DNA from: Plasmodium brasilianum
Lineage: Eukaryota; Apicomplexa; Aconoidasida; Haemosporida; Plasmodiidae
Reading direction: 5' to 3'
DNA length: 64,000 nucleotides
NCBI RefSeq assembly: GCF_023973825.1
Contig: NC_090121.1
Coordinates: 1,596,001 to 1,660,000 of the forward strand
Part shown: piece after piece, positions 13,701 to 25,600 of the stretch
Layout of the letters: each line of letters starts with the position of its first letter
Numbering within the stretch: position 1 is the stretch's first letter
Notes under the pieces: model-generated
Seen by the model: only the letters and a program-made list of their open reading frames with translations
What the model was told of the DNA's origin: nothing
Databases searched by the model: none
Program-made: the position numbers and the translations under genes

Positions 13701-14445
13701 CATATACATGTAAATATACATTTATATGTACATGTATACATATAAATATACATTTATACGTACATGTATACATATAAATATACATATATACGTACATGTA
13801 TACATATAAATATACATATATACGTACATGTATACATATAAATATACATATATACGTACATGTATACATATAAATATACATATATACGTACATGTATACA
13901 TATAAATATACATATATACGTACATGTATACATATAAATATACATATATACGTACATGTATACATATATGTGTGTGTACGTATATGTTTTTTTTTTTTTT
14001 TTTTTTAGGAGAGGATATTCGACCAAATTAAGGAGCTAAATTTTCATTTTCCCAAATCCATTTCCTCACAAGCTCGAGAATTGATTCTGAAAGTAATGCT
14101 GAATTATCTACTTACATTCACACAGTCATTCATGAAATAGCTCGATAAAAAAAAAAAGAAAAGAAAAGAAACAGCCTAAACTTCGAACTTCAAACTTGAG
14201 ACTTTAAACTTCAAAATTCAAACATGTTCATATAATTTTTTTTTTGTCACGTGGGAAATGTGAGAATGTCGTTTTGTATGCCTCATAAATGCTTCGCTAA
14301 ATTGAGAAATTTTGACATTTTACGTTACCATATCATTATATTCTTAACGTCGATGCTTCTATACGTTTTGGCGTTTTTTAATTTTTATAATATTTTTTTT
14401 TTTTAATTGTTTATTTTATTTGTGCCCTGTTCATTCGTCTCAGCT

Positions 14446-14482
<37 letters not shown>

Positions 14483-14568
14483 ACAATCAGCTATGTAGTA
14501 GAACTGCGGAAGAGAGGATCTCGGCGGAGGAGGTGAAATCCCACCCCTGGGTGAAACAATTCTTATGA
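7712..14568 (+). CDS. ARK2: Aurora-related kinase 2
   Basis: Three exons: 7712-13621, 14009-14092, 14491-14568, all joined in phase 0, giving about 2023 residues. The kinase domain is at the C-terminus (from ~1752): glycine loop GNGRTGLVFKA, catalytic Lys1784 in VALK, HRDLKPDN (~1877-1884), DFG at 1908-1910, activation segment RSTFCGTVDYMPPE with Thr1924, then GFPPF. The last two small exons supply the C-lobe end, including SAEEVKSHPWVKQFL. The Aurora-type activation segment and, as I recall, synteny with P. falciparum chromosome 3 point to ARK2, which the literature places at spindle microtubules in dividing parasites. The ~1750-residue N-terminal region is low complexity with three in-frame repeat blocks and no recognisable domain. 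A short insert (~1888-1900) lies between HRD and DFG. Intron 1 is packed with a 32-bp repeat; if it is retained, the frame runs 52 codons and stops at 13777, losing the C-lobe. Confidence 0.93.
8320..8513 (+). repeat. In-frame NHMDDM-type repeat in ARK2
   Basis: Degenerate 15-base units around AACCATATGGACGATATG encode Asn-His-Met-Asp-Asp-Met style pentapeptides, about thirteen in a row, in the ARK2 N-terminal region. Confidence 0.85.
9767..10000 (+). repeat. 18-bp in-frame repeat (NGRSEC/L/R) in ARK2
   Basis: Thirteen 18-base units based on AATGGAAGAAGTGAGTGC encode the hexapeptide Asn-Gly-Arg-Ser-Glu-Xaa, where Xaa is Cys, Leu or Arg. The last copy is degenerate (NGQNER). The near identity of the units suggests recent expansion. 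Confidence 0.93.
10958..11097 (+). repeat. 9-bp in-frame repeat (RND / RSN / ISN) in ARK2
   Basis: About fifteen units of AGAAACGAC and its variants AGAAGCAAC and ATAAGCAAC, encoding Arg-Asn-Asp, Arg-Ser-Asn and Ile-Ser-Asn tripeptides. Variant units are clustered rather than mixed, as expected from stepwise duplication. Confidence 0.88.
13705..13972 (+). repeat. 32-bp minisatellite inside ARK2 intron 1
   Basis: About eight tandem copies of a 32-base unit (ACATATAAATATACATATAT followed by ACGTACATGTAT). The array fills most of the 387-base intron 13622-14008, whose donor is CAG/GTGAGC and whose acceptor is a T-run ending in AG. The unit is not a multiple of three, in line with a non-coding position. 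Confidence 0.9.
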
Positions 14569-15570
14569 GTTGGTATAGACATCCAAAAAAGTACAGTCCA
14601 ACAAATATGTATATATATGTATTAACTCGTGCTTTTGCACCTACAAGGAAAAACAAGTGTCTAAGGCAAATCGCACCTTGTGTTGTATAGGTGTATCGTT
14701 GGCTTTTTCGGCAGGGCATAAAATATGTGTACATTTGGATGTGTATGTATGTATGTGTTTACGTAAATATCACTAATGATGGACCGAAGGGTATAATACC
14801 ATATATATACATATATGTATGTATGGCCTTTTATGCTTCCCCCTGTTTTTAACTAATACGTGTGCGCTTTCTTATTTTTTAATTTACTTTTTCGTTTGTT
14901 TTGTACTATTTTGTACTAATTTGTACTATTTTGTACTATTTTGTACTATTTTGTACTAATTTGTACTAATTTGTACTAATTTGTACTATTCTGTATTATT
15001 TTGTATTATTTTGCATCATTTTGTATTATATTATTTCATTCCATTTCACTTTTTCAATATTATTCATCTGGCCCCAGCATTATAAAACATGATGTTCTTC
15101 TCTGCGTGCTTGTATATCCTCCTTGCCAATAATTTTTTCCTCTTTTTTTTTTTCCCTTTTTTGTATATACACATTTTTATATGAATGAAGGTGTATTCAT
15201 TTCTGAAGGCTTTTTTTTTTTTTTTATTTTTTTTTTTTACTTTTTTTTTTTTTTTTTTTTTTTTTGTTTTTTTTTTTTTTTTTATGTGGACTTTTTGAAT
15301 ATATGCCCTTTCCGATTTTCAATCTTCTATCATGTTTCATGTTTTTAATAATTAATTTTACATTATTTTGGGCTAGTCTTCATTAATTTGGGATAATTTT
15401 CACTAATCTGAGTTAATCTGCGTTAATCTGAGTTAATCTTCATTAATCTTTATTAATTTTTTTTTTTTTTTTTTGTGGGTAAAATTACTGAGCAGTCAAA
15501 TTAAATTAATACTTCATCATATGTACATGTGTGTATACCTTTTTTAATTAGAAAATTTTCAACCTTTAAA
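14569..15570. other. Intergenic region between ARK2 and the secreted-protein gene
   Basis: No gene seen. It holds a 10-bp array near 14901-15030, several poly(T) runs around 15200-15285 and 15458-15473, and TTAATCTGAG-type degenerate repeats near 15390-15450. Both neighbours are on the plus strand, so it should contain the ARK2 3' end and the next gene's promoter. Confidence 0.55.
14901..15030 (+). repeat. 10-bp minisatellite (TTGTACTATT)
   Basis: Around twelve copies of TTGTACTATT / TTGTACTAAT, decaying to TTGTATTATT and TTGCATCATT at the 3' end. Intergenic; unit not divisible by three. Confidence 0.85.
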
Positions 15571-16245
15571 ATGAAAATATATCATTTACTCTTTTTATTA
15601 ATGATAACACATTTGATCAGTACTTGGAGTGATCCGATAAATGAACGCGGTAGTGGAGATATTGCTAACCGCGATTTTGAAAAAGACATGGAAGAGTTAG
15701 ACCTTAGCGGGTTAGAGGATGATATAGAAAGTAAACTAACTTTTAAATCCTCTACAGCGTCATAGTTCGTTTGTGCATGTAAAATTTACTCGCAATTAAG
15801 TTTGCCATATATATGTAAATATGTGTATGCACATACGTACATATACAAATGCGTATCCACACGTATATATATACACACACAAACACAACTGTAATATCTG
15901 CAAACAATGTACTTGCCGTGTGGCAGACATTGAAGATATAGCTTACAAGGACTCCTACAATTACATTACTCAGATATACCTTTATGTCAGAGTGGACAAC
16001 GAATACGTGAGCGCACACTTGCAAAAAAGCGCATATACATACATGCATACCGCCCCACATGCGCATAACTGAACGTATAAAATAATGAGGGGCATGTGCA
16101 CATGTGTCTTTGAGCAAGCTCGCGTAAATGAGCACACCGGTTTGCTAGTTGAAGATCTAGCGGACGACTTCTTAAACGTTTTTCTACATTGATTGTGAAT
16201 TACATAAAACTATTTTTTCATTAAACGTATAACGACTTTTCAACC

Positions 16246-16286
<41 letters not shown>

Positions 16287-17026
16287 AAATATTTAAATCA
16301 TCTGGAGCTTATGAAACTGGGAGAGAAGTACATGACCTTATTACAAAATGCGATGCTTCATGTTCAGCTTAAGAAAACAGGGGCAGGAATATTTACGTGC
16401 TTTTACGAAAATAAAGGTTAAAATGAAATGGTGTAATATCAGCGAATACTTAACTTGCTTTATTCTTTATTTTGTTTAGTGCTATTTTGTTTAGTACTAT
16501 TTTAATTTGTTTCGTTTTGTTTTATTTTGTTCTGTTTAATTTTTTTTATTTTTTCCTTATGACTGTTCCTTTTAAGTCTTCCCCAAATTATATTCGTTTC
16601 ATTGAGTTTAATTTTTTTTACATATTACTTAAATGTTTCATCAAAATTGATCATTTTTTACTTTTCGAAATATTCCCATAGCTGTAACTGAAGATCTAGT
16701 TACTTATTTTTTGATACAAAAAGAGATTGATTTCTTGGAAGTAGGTTTTGACAAAAGGTTTCCAGGTAAGAAATATGATTATTTTTTGTCACCTGCACAA
16801 TTATCTATACACGCAAAAATTACCTGAACAGTTCAGCTAAAATGCATTTTGTATTGTTTTACATCATTTTGCCTTATTTTGCCATATATTACCTTATATT
16901 TCCCTATTTTGTCTTATTTTGTTTTTATTCGTTTTTCTTTTTTTAAAAAAAGAAGGAAGAAGTTCCCCCATCGTTGACTCCGATATGAGAATAAAATTGT
17001 TGGACATGAAAAATGAAGAATTATAG
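15571..17026 (+). CDS. Small five-exon protein with signal peptide, unknown function
   Basis: Proposed exons: 15571-15730, 15927-16006, 16284-16416, 16682-16765, 16953-17026. Every junction has GT...AG ends and the phases agree (1, 0, 1, 1), giving about 176 residues ending ...MKNEEL. Residues 1-20 (MKIYHLLFLLMITHLISTWS) look like a cleavable signal peptide. An acidic segment follows, then a compact region with several Tyr/Leu-rich helices and the phrase KKTGAGIFTCFYENK. I recognise no family; no further membrane segment is visible. An ATG 42 bases upstream of the chosen start is in frame, but would bury the signal sequence. The gene sits between ARK2 and YVH1; as I recall, P. falciparum also has one uncharacterised gene there. 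The exon chain is well supported by frame; the function is unknown. Confidence 0.75.
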
Positions 17027-17031
17027 AGGAG

Positions 17032-17065
<34 letters not shown>

Positions 17066-17184
17066 CGTTTGGTTATGTAACTTTTGGCTAGCTTCACTTG
17101 AGGAACTGCACACCACACAGATTGAGAGTTCACGAGTTTAAACTTTTTTAGCCTTTTTACTGTTGGTTCATCATAAATGCACAC

Positions 17185-17215
<31 letters not shown>

Positions 17216-17558
17216 TTACGTGCCTGTTTATGTAGCTATTTACGTATATGTTTATTTAATTAAACATTTATTTGATTACCTATTTGCTTATTCACTTGAT
17301 CATTCATTTGATTACGTACTTTCTCATCTGATCAATTATTTGATTACGTACTTACTCATCTGATCAATTATTTGATTAGGTATTTGCTTATTCAGTTGAT
17401 TACTTATTTGTCTGTTTTCCACTTTTTTGAGAAAGCACAAATTTTTCGAAAATGATCTTAACGCATGTGTAACATAAAAAAAAAATAGTAAAACACAATT
17501 TTTTTATTTAATTCATTTGTAAATTATATTTCCTTTTCTTGAATTACATTGTTCTTGT
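17027..17558. other. Convergent intergenic region
   Basis: This separates the 3' ends of the secreted-protein gene (+) and YVH1 (-). It holds a poly(A) run at about 17032-17060, a TA run at ~17184-17210 and a ~43-base direct duplication around 17307-17378 built on GATTACGTACTTACTCATCT. No coding signal. Confidence 0.55.
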
Positions 17559-20206
17559 TCAAATAGTATTAATGCGCATGCGATCAACGTTTGATGTGTT
17601 TACCTGCAAATAGGAGGAATAAATAGACTGAAGAATTTTTTTTTTTTTTTTTAAAGCTTACTTGTTGGTCTTAATGACGAATTATGTGCATATATACAAG
17701 CATACATATGTCAATATATGCACATACACACGGACCGATAAACTAACCATAAAAGCGGGAATTTGCAGATAACCACATGAACAACATATGCCGTTCCATG
17801 ACCACTTGCCTAGTTTTATGTTACACTGACAAAAAAAAAAAAAAAAAAAAAAGCAAGAATGTAGTCATGCGGTCATATAAATATACAAATATGCAAACGT
17901 ACGAACTATGCCCATTTTGACATGTCGAAAAATTGTTCTTGTTAAGTTATATAACATTAGCATTAGGACAATAAAGCACTCCCTTTAAGGTGCCCTCCGT
18001 TAACAGCCATTCCTTCTTCTCTATAAAAATGCTTGTGCAGCAATTGCCATACTATTTAAAAGGAAAAAAAAAAAAAATAAAAAAAAAAAATAAAATATAT
18101 GACAATGATGATACTCACGAATGAGAAATGCAGTTGGGGCTACAATATAATTCCATTTTTGTTCATACAATAAACTAATTTTCCTTTTCTATTTCCTTAC
18201 GTTTTTCTTTATTTTGCACTTGTCTAGATCATGTTCAATGATGTCGTTATCACTGAAGAGAGCATATCTGCAAAACCTGCAGAAAAGGGGGGTATGAGTT
18301 TAAGCTGAGTAAAATTTTAGTCGTAGCGCTGCCATATACATATAAATCCATACACACATAATATATATATGCATGCACGTACGTGCCATGGCGGAAGTGG
18401 GAAAATTTTACAAACATTTCAAAGCAGAATGTAGAAAAATTCGAACACGTAATTTGTGAACTTACTTGCACCGAAACTTGTATGTGGGCTCTTTTTCGTT
18501 TTTTAAATTGAACAGCTTTAAATCTTCAAGAAATTTTCTATCAAATTTTATTTTTTTATATGCATTGTGGAACTCTGTACTTCCCTTTGATAGATTAGAT
18601 ATGCGTGGAAGACAATTTTGTCGTTTCAAAAAATGCAGAAGAAAAAATGAAAAGTGTTAATGTAGTTATTATAGGGGAAGGAGCATAAGGATAAGTGGAA
18701 TTACCGCGAACTCAATAAAATAAATAAAAAAAAAAAAAAAATGAAAAGTGAAGAATGAGAAGAATGAGAAGAAATAGAAGAACGCGAAGAACGTAAAGAA
18801 CATGAAGATGGAGAATAAAAAATAAAAAAACGTAAGGATAAAATACGAAAAAATGAACGTATGAAAGGACGAAAAAGCAAAACTAAATAAAATTAAAGAC
18901 GGGTCTCTTGTTACAATCTGGGCTTTCCTTATTTTAATTTTTTTTTTGTGGTTACATCTAGTGTGTAATTCATCTTTTCATAAAGAAGGAGTTGTCGGTA
19001 AAAGTTTTCATTCGGATGAGCAAAGGGGTATTTACTCTTGAGGATAGACAAGTTTTTGTTGATTCCTTTTTTATTTTTTTTAGAAACATATGATAAAATA
19101 ATGGAAGAACAACGAGATATTCCAGCCATACAATGAACAAGTATATTTTTATTCTCTGAAATTATATCATCGATAAATGCATGTGCGTTTTCTATATGGT
19201 CTAGTATATTTTCATCAAACGTGTCTAGTATGTTTATATACATATGTTTCATTTTGTATATATTATTAATGGAAACTGTTTTTTCCTTTTCCCTTAATGA
19301 TTTATTTAGTTCACACACATTTTGTATCATTCCTTCTGTGGCTCCGTTTATGGCTGCGTTTGATGTTGAACCTGTTGCTGCTTCTCTGCCTGCGTCTTCC
19401 TTTGAGTTGTCTTTGTAACTAACCGGCTCTGAAGGTAAATCTTCTTTAGCTATCTGTTCTTTCAAAACGTCTTTACTTTTCATAATTCTACATAACTTTT
19501 CATTCTTCTCGTTCTGATTATTGTCATTAGGATATTCTTCCACTTTTTCGTCCTTACACAAGTATAAGTCGTCTTTCTCTTCTACCAATGCCTTCACTTC
19601 TTCTCCCTTTACTTGAGTACTTCCTTTTTCGTTATCTAAGTCTCTTTGCCTTTTTGTGGGTCCGTAGTCAATTTCGCTTTCCTCTGCATTAACAACATAA
19701 TCAATTTCAGTATCATCACTTAGGTGAAGCATTGCCTTTACATAATCATTGATCGTACTATTATCAAGTTTGCTATTTAAAATTTCGTATGGATATACTA
19801 TGTAGTCGTAGTGAGCCGAGGTACTGGAAACTAACTCTTGTGAATCATCCCTTAAATGAGATGGAGTTGTATGATCCGTATTCTTCTCATCGCCATCATT
19901 ACAATCATCATTACATTTTAATGTTACAGCATTTCCATCATTTCTACTATTTGCAGGAATGTCATTTGAATGTTCATCTCCTACAAAATTATCATTTATA
20001 TTTCTTAACAATTCGCTTTTGCAATTTATAAATTTGTCTTTGTAAAATACTTTATGTTTTTCATCGGCATTATGATGGCACCATTCAATGCTCTTACACC
20101 CAAAGCAGGTAAGAACACCACCGATGTTTAATTTTATTAGTTGATATATTTCATTTGCGTTGTATACATTGCTGATGTATATCTTATCAAATACCTTAAC
20201 AATCAT
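17559..20206 (-). CDS. YVH1: Dual-specificity phosphatase YVH1 with C-terminal zinc-binding domain
   Basis: Six exons on the minus strand: 18956-20206, 18466-18584, 18201-18276, 17956-18051, 17748-17825, 17559-17603, giving about 554 residues. The phosphatase signature HCMAGISRC (Cys359, Arg365) lies near the end of exon 1. Exons 2-6 rebuild the YVH1 zinc domain: FRCKFCRYALF, CCTSIFIEKKEW, LYCPNAN, then CNIKLGKWSWNGICCSCGY and a short C-terminal tail. This matches the order in yeast and human YVH1/DUSP12, which help release Mrt4 during 60S ribosome maturation and have phosphatase activity. The catalytic domain is split: residues 1-~45 carry its first strand and helix, and the rest resumes near residue 315 after ~250 low-complexity, acidic residues. 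The exon 2 acceptor (CAAAG/GGAAGT) is the least certain splice; the others are strong. Confidence 0.93.
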
Positions 20207-21540
20207 CCTTTTGCACGTTTGCAGATATTCAGTTTTGCAGTTTCTACGTACTTTTTTCCGTTTCTCTACGCAAGCTTACACACCTACACACATTCATATA
20301 CATATGTACATATGCGCGTGTTAATGGGCATCTATACGCCTGCACAACAACACACATATAACTCCACTTATATAATGCTAAATGGTGGGTGTTCAGAAAT
20401 TACGCAGTTTTATATATTATGGTCTAACAGGACTACCACTGCTTTACGGCAAGAAAATTTATTGCTTGTTTGTTGTTGAATGGATTGGGGAGGGGGGAGT
20501 GAAAAAAAAAAAAAAAAAGAAGCAATTACATATACATATATAAGTAATATACACGTACATACAAATATGTGTACACGTAGGAGTTCTCTCCTTTGATAAT
20601 TATAAATAATTTTCCTTAATTTATATATTTTTTTAAAAAAAAAAAAAGTTAAAAAGGTTTAGTCGTGTTATATTAGGAGCTTCACATTGGAATAAACAAA
20701 AAATAATTGTTATATAATGTCCTTTTTCGTAATTTAAAAGCAGTTTTATTTCATGTACTTAAAAAAAAAAATAGCCCTGCGGATATTGAGAAAAGGGTCG
20801 TCAACGCGTGCAAATTGGGTGGAGGGGGGTAGATGATTATTAATGGGCGAGCAATATATGTGTACCCCTATGTATGTATACACATATATATATATATAGA
20901 CTACTATATGCAAAAAATAGTATCTTTGTCACTGTTAAAAGGTAAGCGTACAAGAGGAATAATACTTATACATGTGCTTATACATGTTCGTATACACATA
21001 AACATACAAACATACGCGCATACAAGCAAACATACATATGTATATATACTAGTACATAGGAGCGACCATGTCAACTAGTACATGCCGCACTTTTTCATTT
21101 CTTCCCCTAAATTGAAGTTCTTTTGCACGTATTATAAATAAGCTTATACAAAATGAAAATATTCAGTTTTCATATACATCCCTTTAATTGATTTCTTCAT
21201 ATGATTAATAATTACATATACATATGTTTTTAATTATGTATTACCTACTAGGCTTGTAAAAATATGGTTAAGGTGTAACTCTTTTTTTAACAGGTTTATT
21301 AATTATTTTATTTATTTGAAAAAAAAAAAAAATATATATATATATATATATCACCCACAACGTTGAAATTTTTTTTTTTTTTTTTTTTTTATAAAATCGT
21401 CATGCATATAATATTTTAAGTAAAAATTTATTTTTCTTTTTGCAAGAATAGTAATTAATTATGATGCTGTTAAATATTTGACCATATTTATTTTTTTAAA
21501 TTTCCTATGTAGTATTATTTTTTTTTTTTTTTCTCCCAAA

Positions 21541-21667
21541 AAAGATATATACGAATATGTATATACGAATATGTATATACGAATATGTATATACGAATAT
21601 GTATATACGAATATGTATATACGAATATGTATATACGAATATGTATATATAAATATGTATATATAAA
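21541..21667 (+). repeat. 14-bp minisatellite (ATATACGAATATGT)
   Basis: Seven near-perfect copies of a 14-base unit plus degenerate flanks, followed by more TA/TG-rich sequence. It lies in the YVH1-SF3B1 divergent intergenic region. Confidence 0.88.
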
Positions 21668-22261
21668 ATTGTACATGTAAATATATATGTATTTATAAAT
21701 ACATATGTACATATAAATATATATGTATACGTATGTTAAAGTAAATATTCGTATATAAGTACGTATATTCATATTATTACTTACAAGCATGAACATGCTA
21801 ATGGGAGTATATTCACTTGAGTATTCTTGGATTTTATTTTAATTTATTATTTCATGCTTTTTCCCCCCCCCCTGTTACTTGTTAGCTTAACGTATAAAAA
21901 AGAGTTTAGAGGAATTCAAAACGGGCATTTGCTAGGAGCTCAAAAGTGTACAAGCTACTTGAGGTGAAAATATTAGGGAAACCTACTACAATATGCATAG
22001 TAATATATACAAATTTGCGCATTTATACGTATAAACGTGAGTGTAAACGTATATGTAAATAGTAACGAACGTGTAGCATGTACACTGCGCAAAGTATTCA
22101 TAATACGAACCGTATATAAATAGATATACATACATATATGCGTGCATATATACGTACATGCATACGTACATAAATTGCGGAGAGGTTGAAAAAGCAAATG
22201 TGAACGTGCTATGCAGGATAGGTACCTAGTCACAAGGATTATTAACTACATGTATATGCAC

Positions 22262-22515
22262 GTACATATGTAAGAATATATGCATGTACATATGTAAGAA
22301 CATATGCATGTACGTATGTAAGAACATATGCATGTACGTATGTAAGAATATATGCATGTACATATGTAAGAATATATGCATGTACGTATGTAAGAATATA
22401 TGCATGTACATATGTAAGAATATATGCATGTACGTATGTAAGAATATATGCATGTACATATGTAAGAATATATGCACGTACATATGTAAGAATATATGCA
22501 TGTACATATGTATGC
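22262..22515 (+). repeat. 24-bp minisatellite immediately upstream of SF3B1
   Basis: About ten to eleven copies of GTAAGAATATATGCATGTACATAT (with GTACGTAT variants). Each unit carries TGCATGTAC. The array ends roughly 85 bases before the SF3B1 ATG, so it is probably in the 5' leader or core promoter. Confidence 0.92.
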
Positions 22516-22601
22516 ATGGCAGCACGCGTTTATAATACAGACGCATCGTTCAAATTTTTCGCGCAAGTAATTTGTTTTCGCACACTTCGAAGCAATATAT
22601 A

Positions 22602-25600
22602 ATGGGATCGAAGAGAAATGAACTGGACAGGAAGGACGTGTATAGAAATTTAAACTACAGCAACGAGAAACTAAATGGAGGTGATATTAAATATGTAAAG
22701 GAAATAGACCCAATACTGAATGACGATTATGGAGATAGCTTTTCGAACTATAGGAGTAATAATAAGGATGTAAATATAAGCAAGTTAAAAAACGAAATAA
22801 TACAAAATGAGTTATTAAATAATGATGATATAAATGATGTAAGCTTAGGTTTAGTAAAAGATAAATCCATAAAAAAAAGAGAAAATGAATTTCAAAAAAA
22901 AAAATATGATTATATATTATCACCAGGAAGAGCAGATCCTTTTTCGGACAAAAGCCCTTCCCCTGAGGAAAGGACTTATGTAGATGTAATGCAAGAAATA
23001 CATAATGAGGGGAAAAGGAACAAAATTATTCATGGTAAAAAAGGTAGTGCAAGTGGTACTACAACTAACGAAACGAGGAAAAAAAAATTAAGGTGGGGAT
23101 ATACAGAAGGAGAGCATACCATCAATAAGACAAATGGCGATGGAGTGGATACATCCATGTATTATACTGGAATAGCTACTATTGCCAGTGGTGATGCTGG
23201 GAGCAATGATACTGGCTCCGTTACTACTGGTACCGCTGCTACTGGTACCGCTGCTACTGGTACCGCTGCTACTGGCCCCACTTCTTCTGACCCCGTTGCT
23301 GCAAGGCAAAAGGGGGAAGGCAGTGGCTTGAGGAAAGAAAGTACGAAGAGCAAATGGGATTATGTAGAAGAGGAAAATAGTATAAATTTCGGGAGCATGC
23401 CAACCCCAGCACCCAGCAAGTGGGTAGACACACCATTTATATTAAATGATGGTAATATAAAAAAAAAAAAAATTTCGAGATGGGATAAAATAGGCGAAGG
23501 CAGTGCAGCAGATAATACAGGCGCCAGTGATATGAAGACACCAAAGATAGCTATCCTAGATGCCAATAATATTAATAAGAACAGAAATAATATTAGTAAT
23601 AATAACAATAGTAGTAATAATAATAATGTGTTGGGTAGTACGCCATACATAATTACGAATAATAATGGTACAATCATTAATACACCTTATATGGGTAATC
23701 ATACGAACATGTTTACTCCTATGGCTACGGGTTTGTCGTCTTCATTACAGGGTGACTCACTTATTAAGATGAAAATAAAAAATGAAATGGATGTTCGAAA
23801 TAGACCTTTAACAGATGAAGATTTAAATGAATTGCTACCTTCTGAGGGATACGAAATTGTGAAGCCTCCAGAGGAGTATGAAACTTTACGGAAAAATAAA
23901 TTAAAGGCCATGTTTAAAAGTATGGCGGGAACACCTCTACTCTTAAGTAATAACAGCGCTGCAGGAAGGAGCGGCATTATTAGCACGAACCAAATGCTCA
24001 GTGTGAACAACGTTACTGTTAGTAGCAGTGGTGCTACTGATACCTTCCCTGGTAAGAACGCAGGATTGCAAAATGACAGCATGAGTGCGATTGGCGGTAT
24101 TGTAAACAACTTGGTGAGTACACCTTACGAGAGCAAAGAAAAGGAGATGGTACAAACCCCATATATGAATAACAATATGCAAAGTACTCTTATTAACACG
24201 CCCTTCTATGATATACCTACTGTTAATAATAACCAACAAGAGGAAGAAACACATTATAGTAATATTATGCAAAATAAATATTTCGAGATTAATAATCCAC
24301 AGGTTTTAAGTGAGTTAAAATATATACAACTAAAGGATGAAGATTATATTTATTTTAATAAATTATTTCAAAATGTGAATGAAGAAGAGCTTTCACAAGA
24401 CGAGTTAAAAGAAAGAAAGTTCATGTTATTATTATTAAAAATAAAGAATGGTACTCCATCAATACGTAGAACAGCATTAAGAGCTATTACAGAAAAGGTA
24501 AAGGAGTTAGGACCAGAAACATTATTTAATTTAATATTACCATTAATGATGCAAAATACGTTAGAAGATCAAGAGAGGCATTTATTAGTAAAGGTAATTG
24601 ATCGAATTTTATTTAAACTAGACGATTTAGTAAGACCATATGTACATAAAATATTGGTTGTTATTGAACCTTTATTAATAGATGAAGATTATTATGCAAG
24701 AGTAGAAGGTAGAGAGATTATTAGTAATTTAGCCAAAGCAGCAGGGTTAGCTACAATGATAGGTATAATGAGACCAGATATTGATCATCCAGATGAATAT
24801 GTTCGTAATACAACAGCAAGAGCTTTTGCTGTTGTTGCTTCAGCACTTGGAATACCATCTTTGATATTATTTCTAAAGGCTGTTTGTCAATCTAAGAAGA
24901 ACTGGGAAGCAAGACATACAGGAATTAAAATAGTTCAACAGATAGCTATTTTGATGGGTTGTGCTGTACTTCCTCATTTGAAACAATTGGTTAATATAAT
25001 AGCACACGGTTTACATGATGAACAGCAAAAGGTACGAACAATCACTGCATTGGCATTAGCAGCATTAGCTGAGGCTGCAGCTCCATATGGTATAGAAGCA
25101 TTTGATTCTGTACTTAGACCACTATGGAAAGGGATAACAGAATATAGAGGTAAATTACTTGCTGCCTTTTTAAAAGCTATAGGATTGATCATACCGTTAA
25201 TGGATTCATATCATGCAAATTATTACACAAGAGAAGTAATGATTATATTAATTAATGAGTTCAATTCACCCGATGAAGAAATGAAAAAAATTGTCTTAAA
25301 ATGTGTTAAGCAATGTATACAGACAGAAGGAATTGAAAAGGATTATATTAATCAAGAAGTTGTTGACCCTTTTTTTGAAAAATTTTGGGTAATGAGAAAT
25401 AGTAATGATAAAAGAAATTTTAACTTGATTGTAGAAACAACCGTCGAAATTGCTAACAAAATTGGAGGTGCTCTTGTTATATCAAGAATTGTTGATGACT
25501 TAAAAGATCCATCTGAACAGTACAGGAAAATGGTAATGCAAACTATTCAGAGCATTATTAATAATTTAGGTGTAGATGATATAGATCAGAAATTAGAGGA

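Larger units (their letters stand above)
20207..22601. other. Divergent promoter region between YVH1 and SF3B1
   Basis: 2.4 kb with both genes transcribed outward. It contains G-tracts (about 20488-20500 and 20822-20830), poly(A)/(T) runs near 20502, 21368 and 21523, a 14-bp array at 21541 and a 24-bp array ending less than 100 bases before the SF3B1 start. No exon is seen. Confidence 0.55.

Noticed and set aside
22226..22566. Four overlapping ORFs through the 24-bp array upstream of SF3B1
   Set aside because: Same cause as above; in all frames the peptide is a simple repeat (HAYILTYV, CIYSYIRT).
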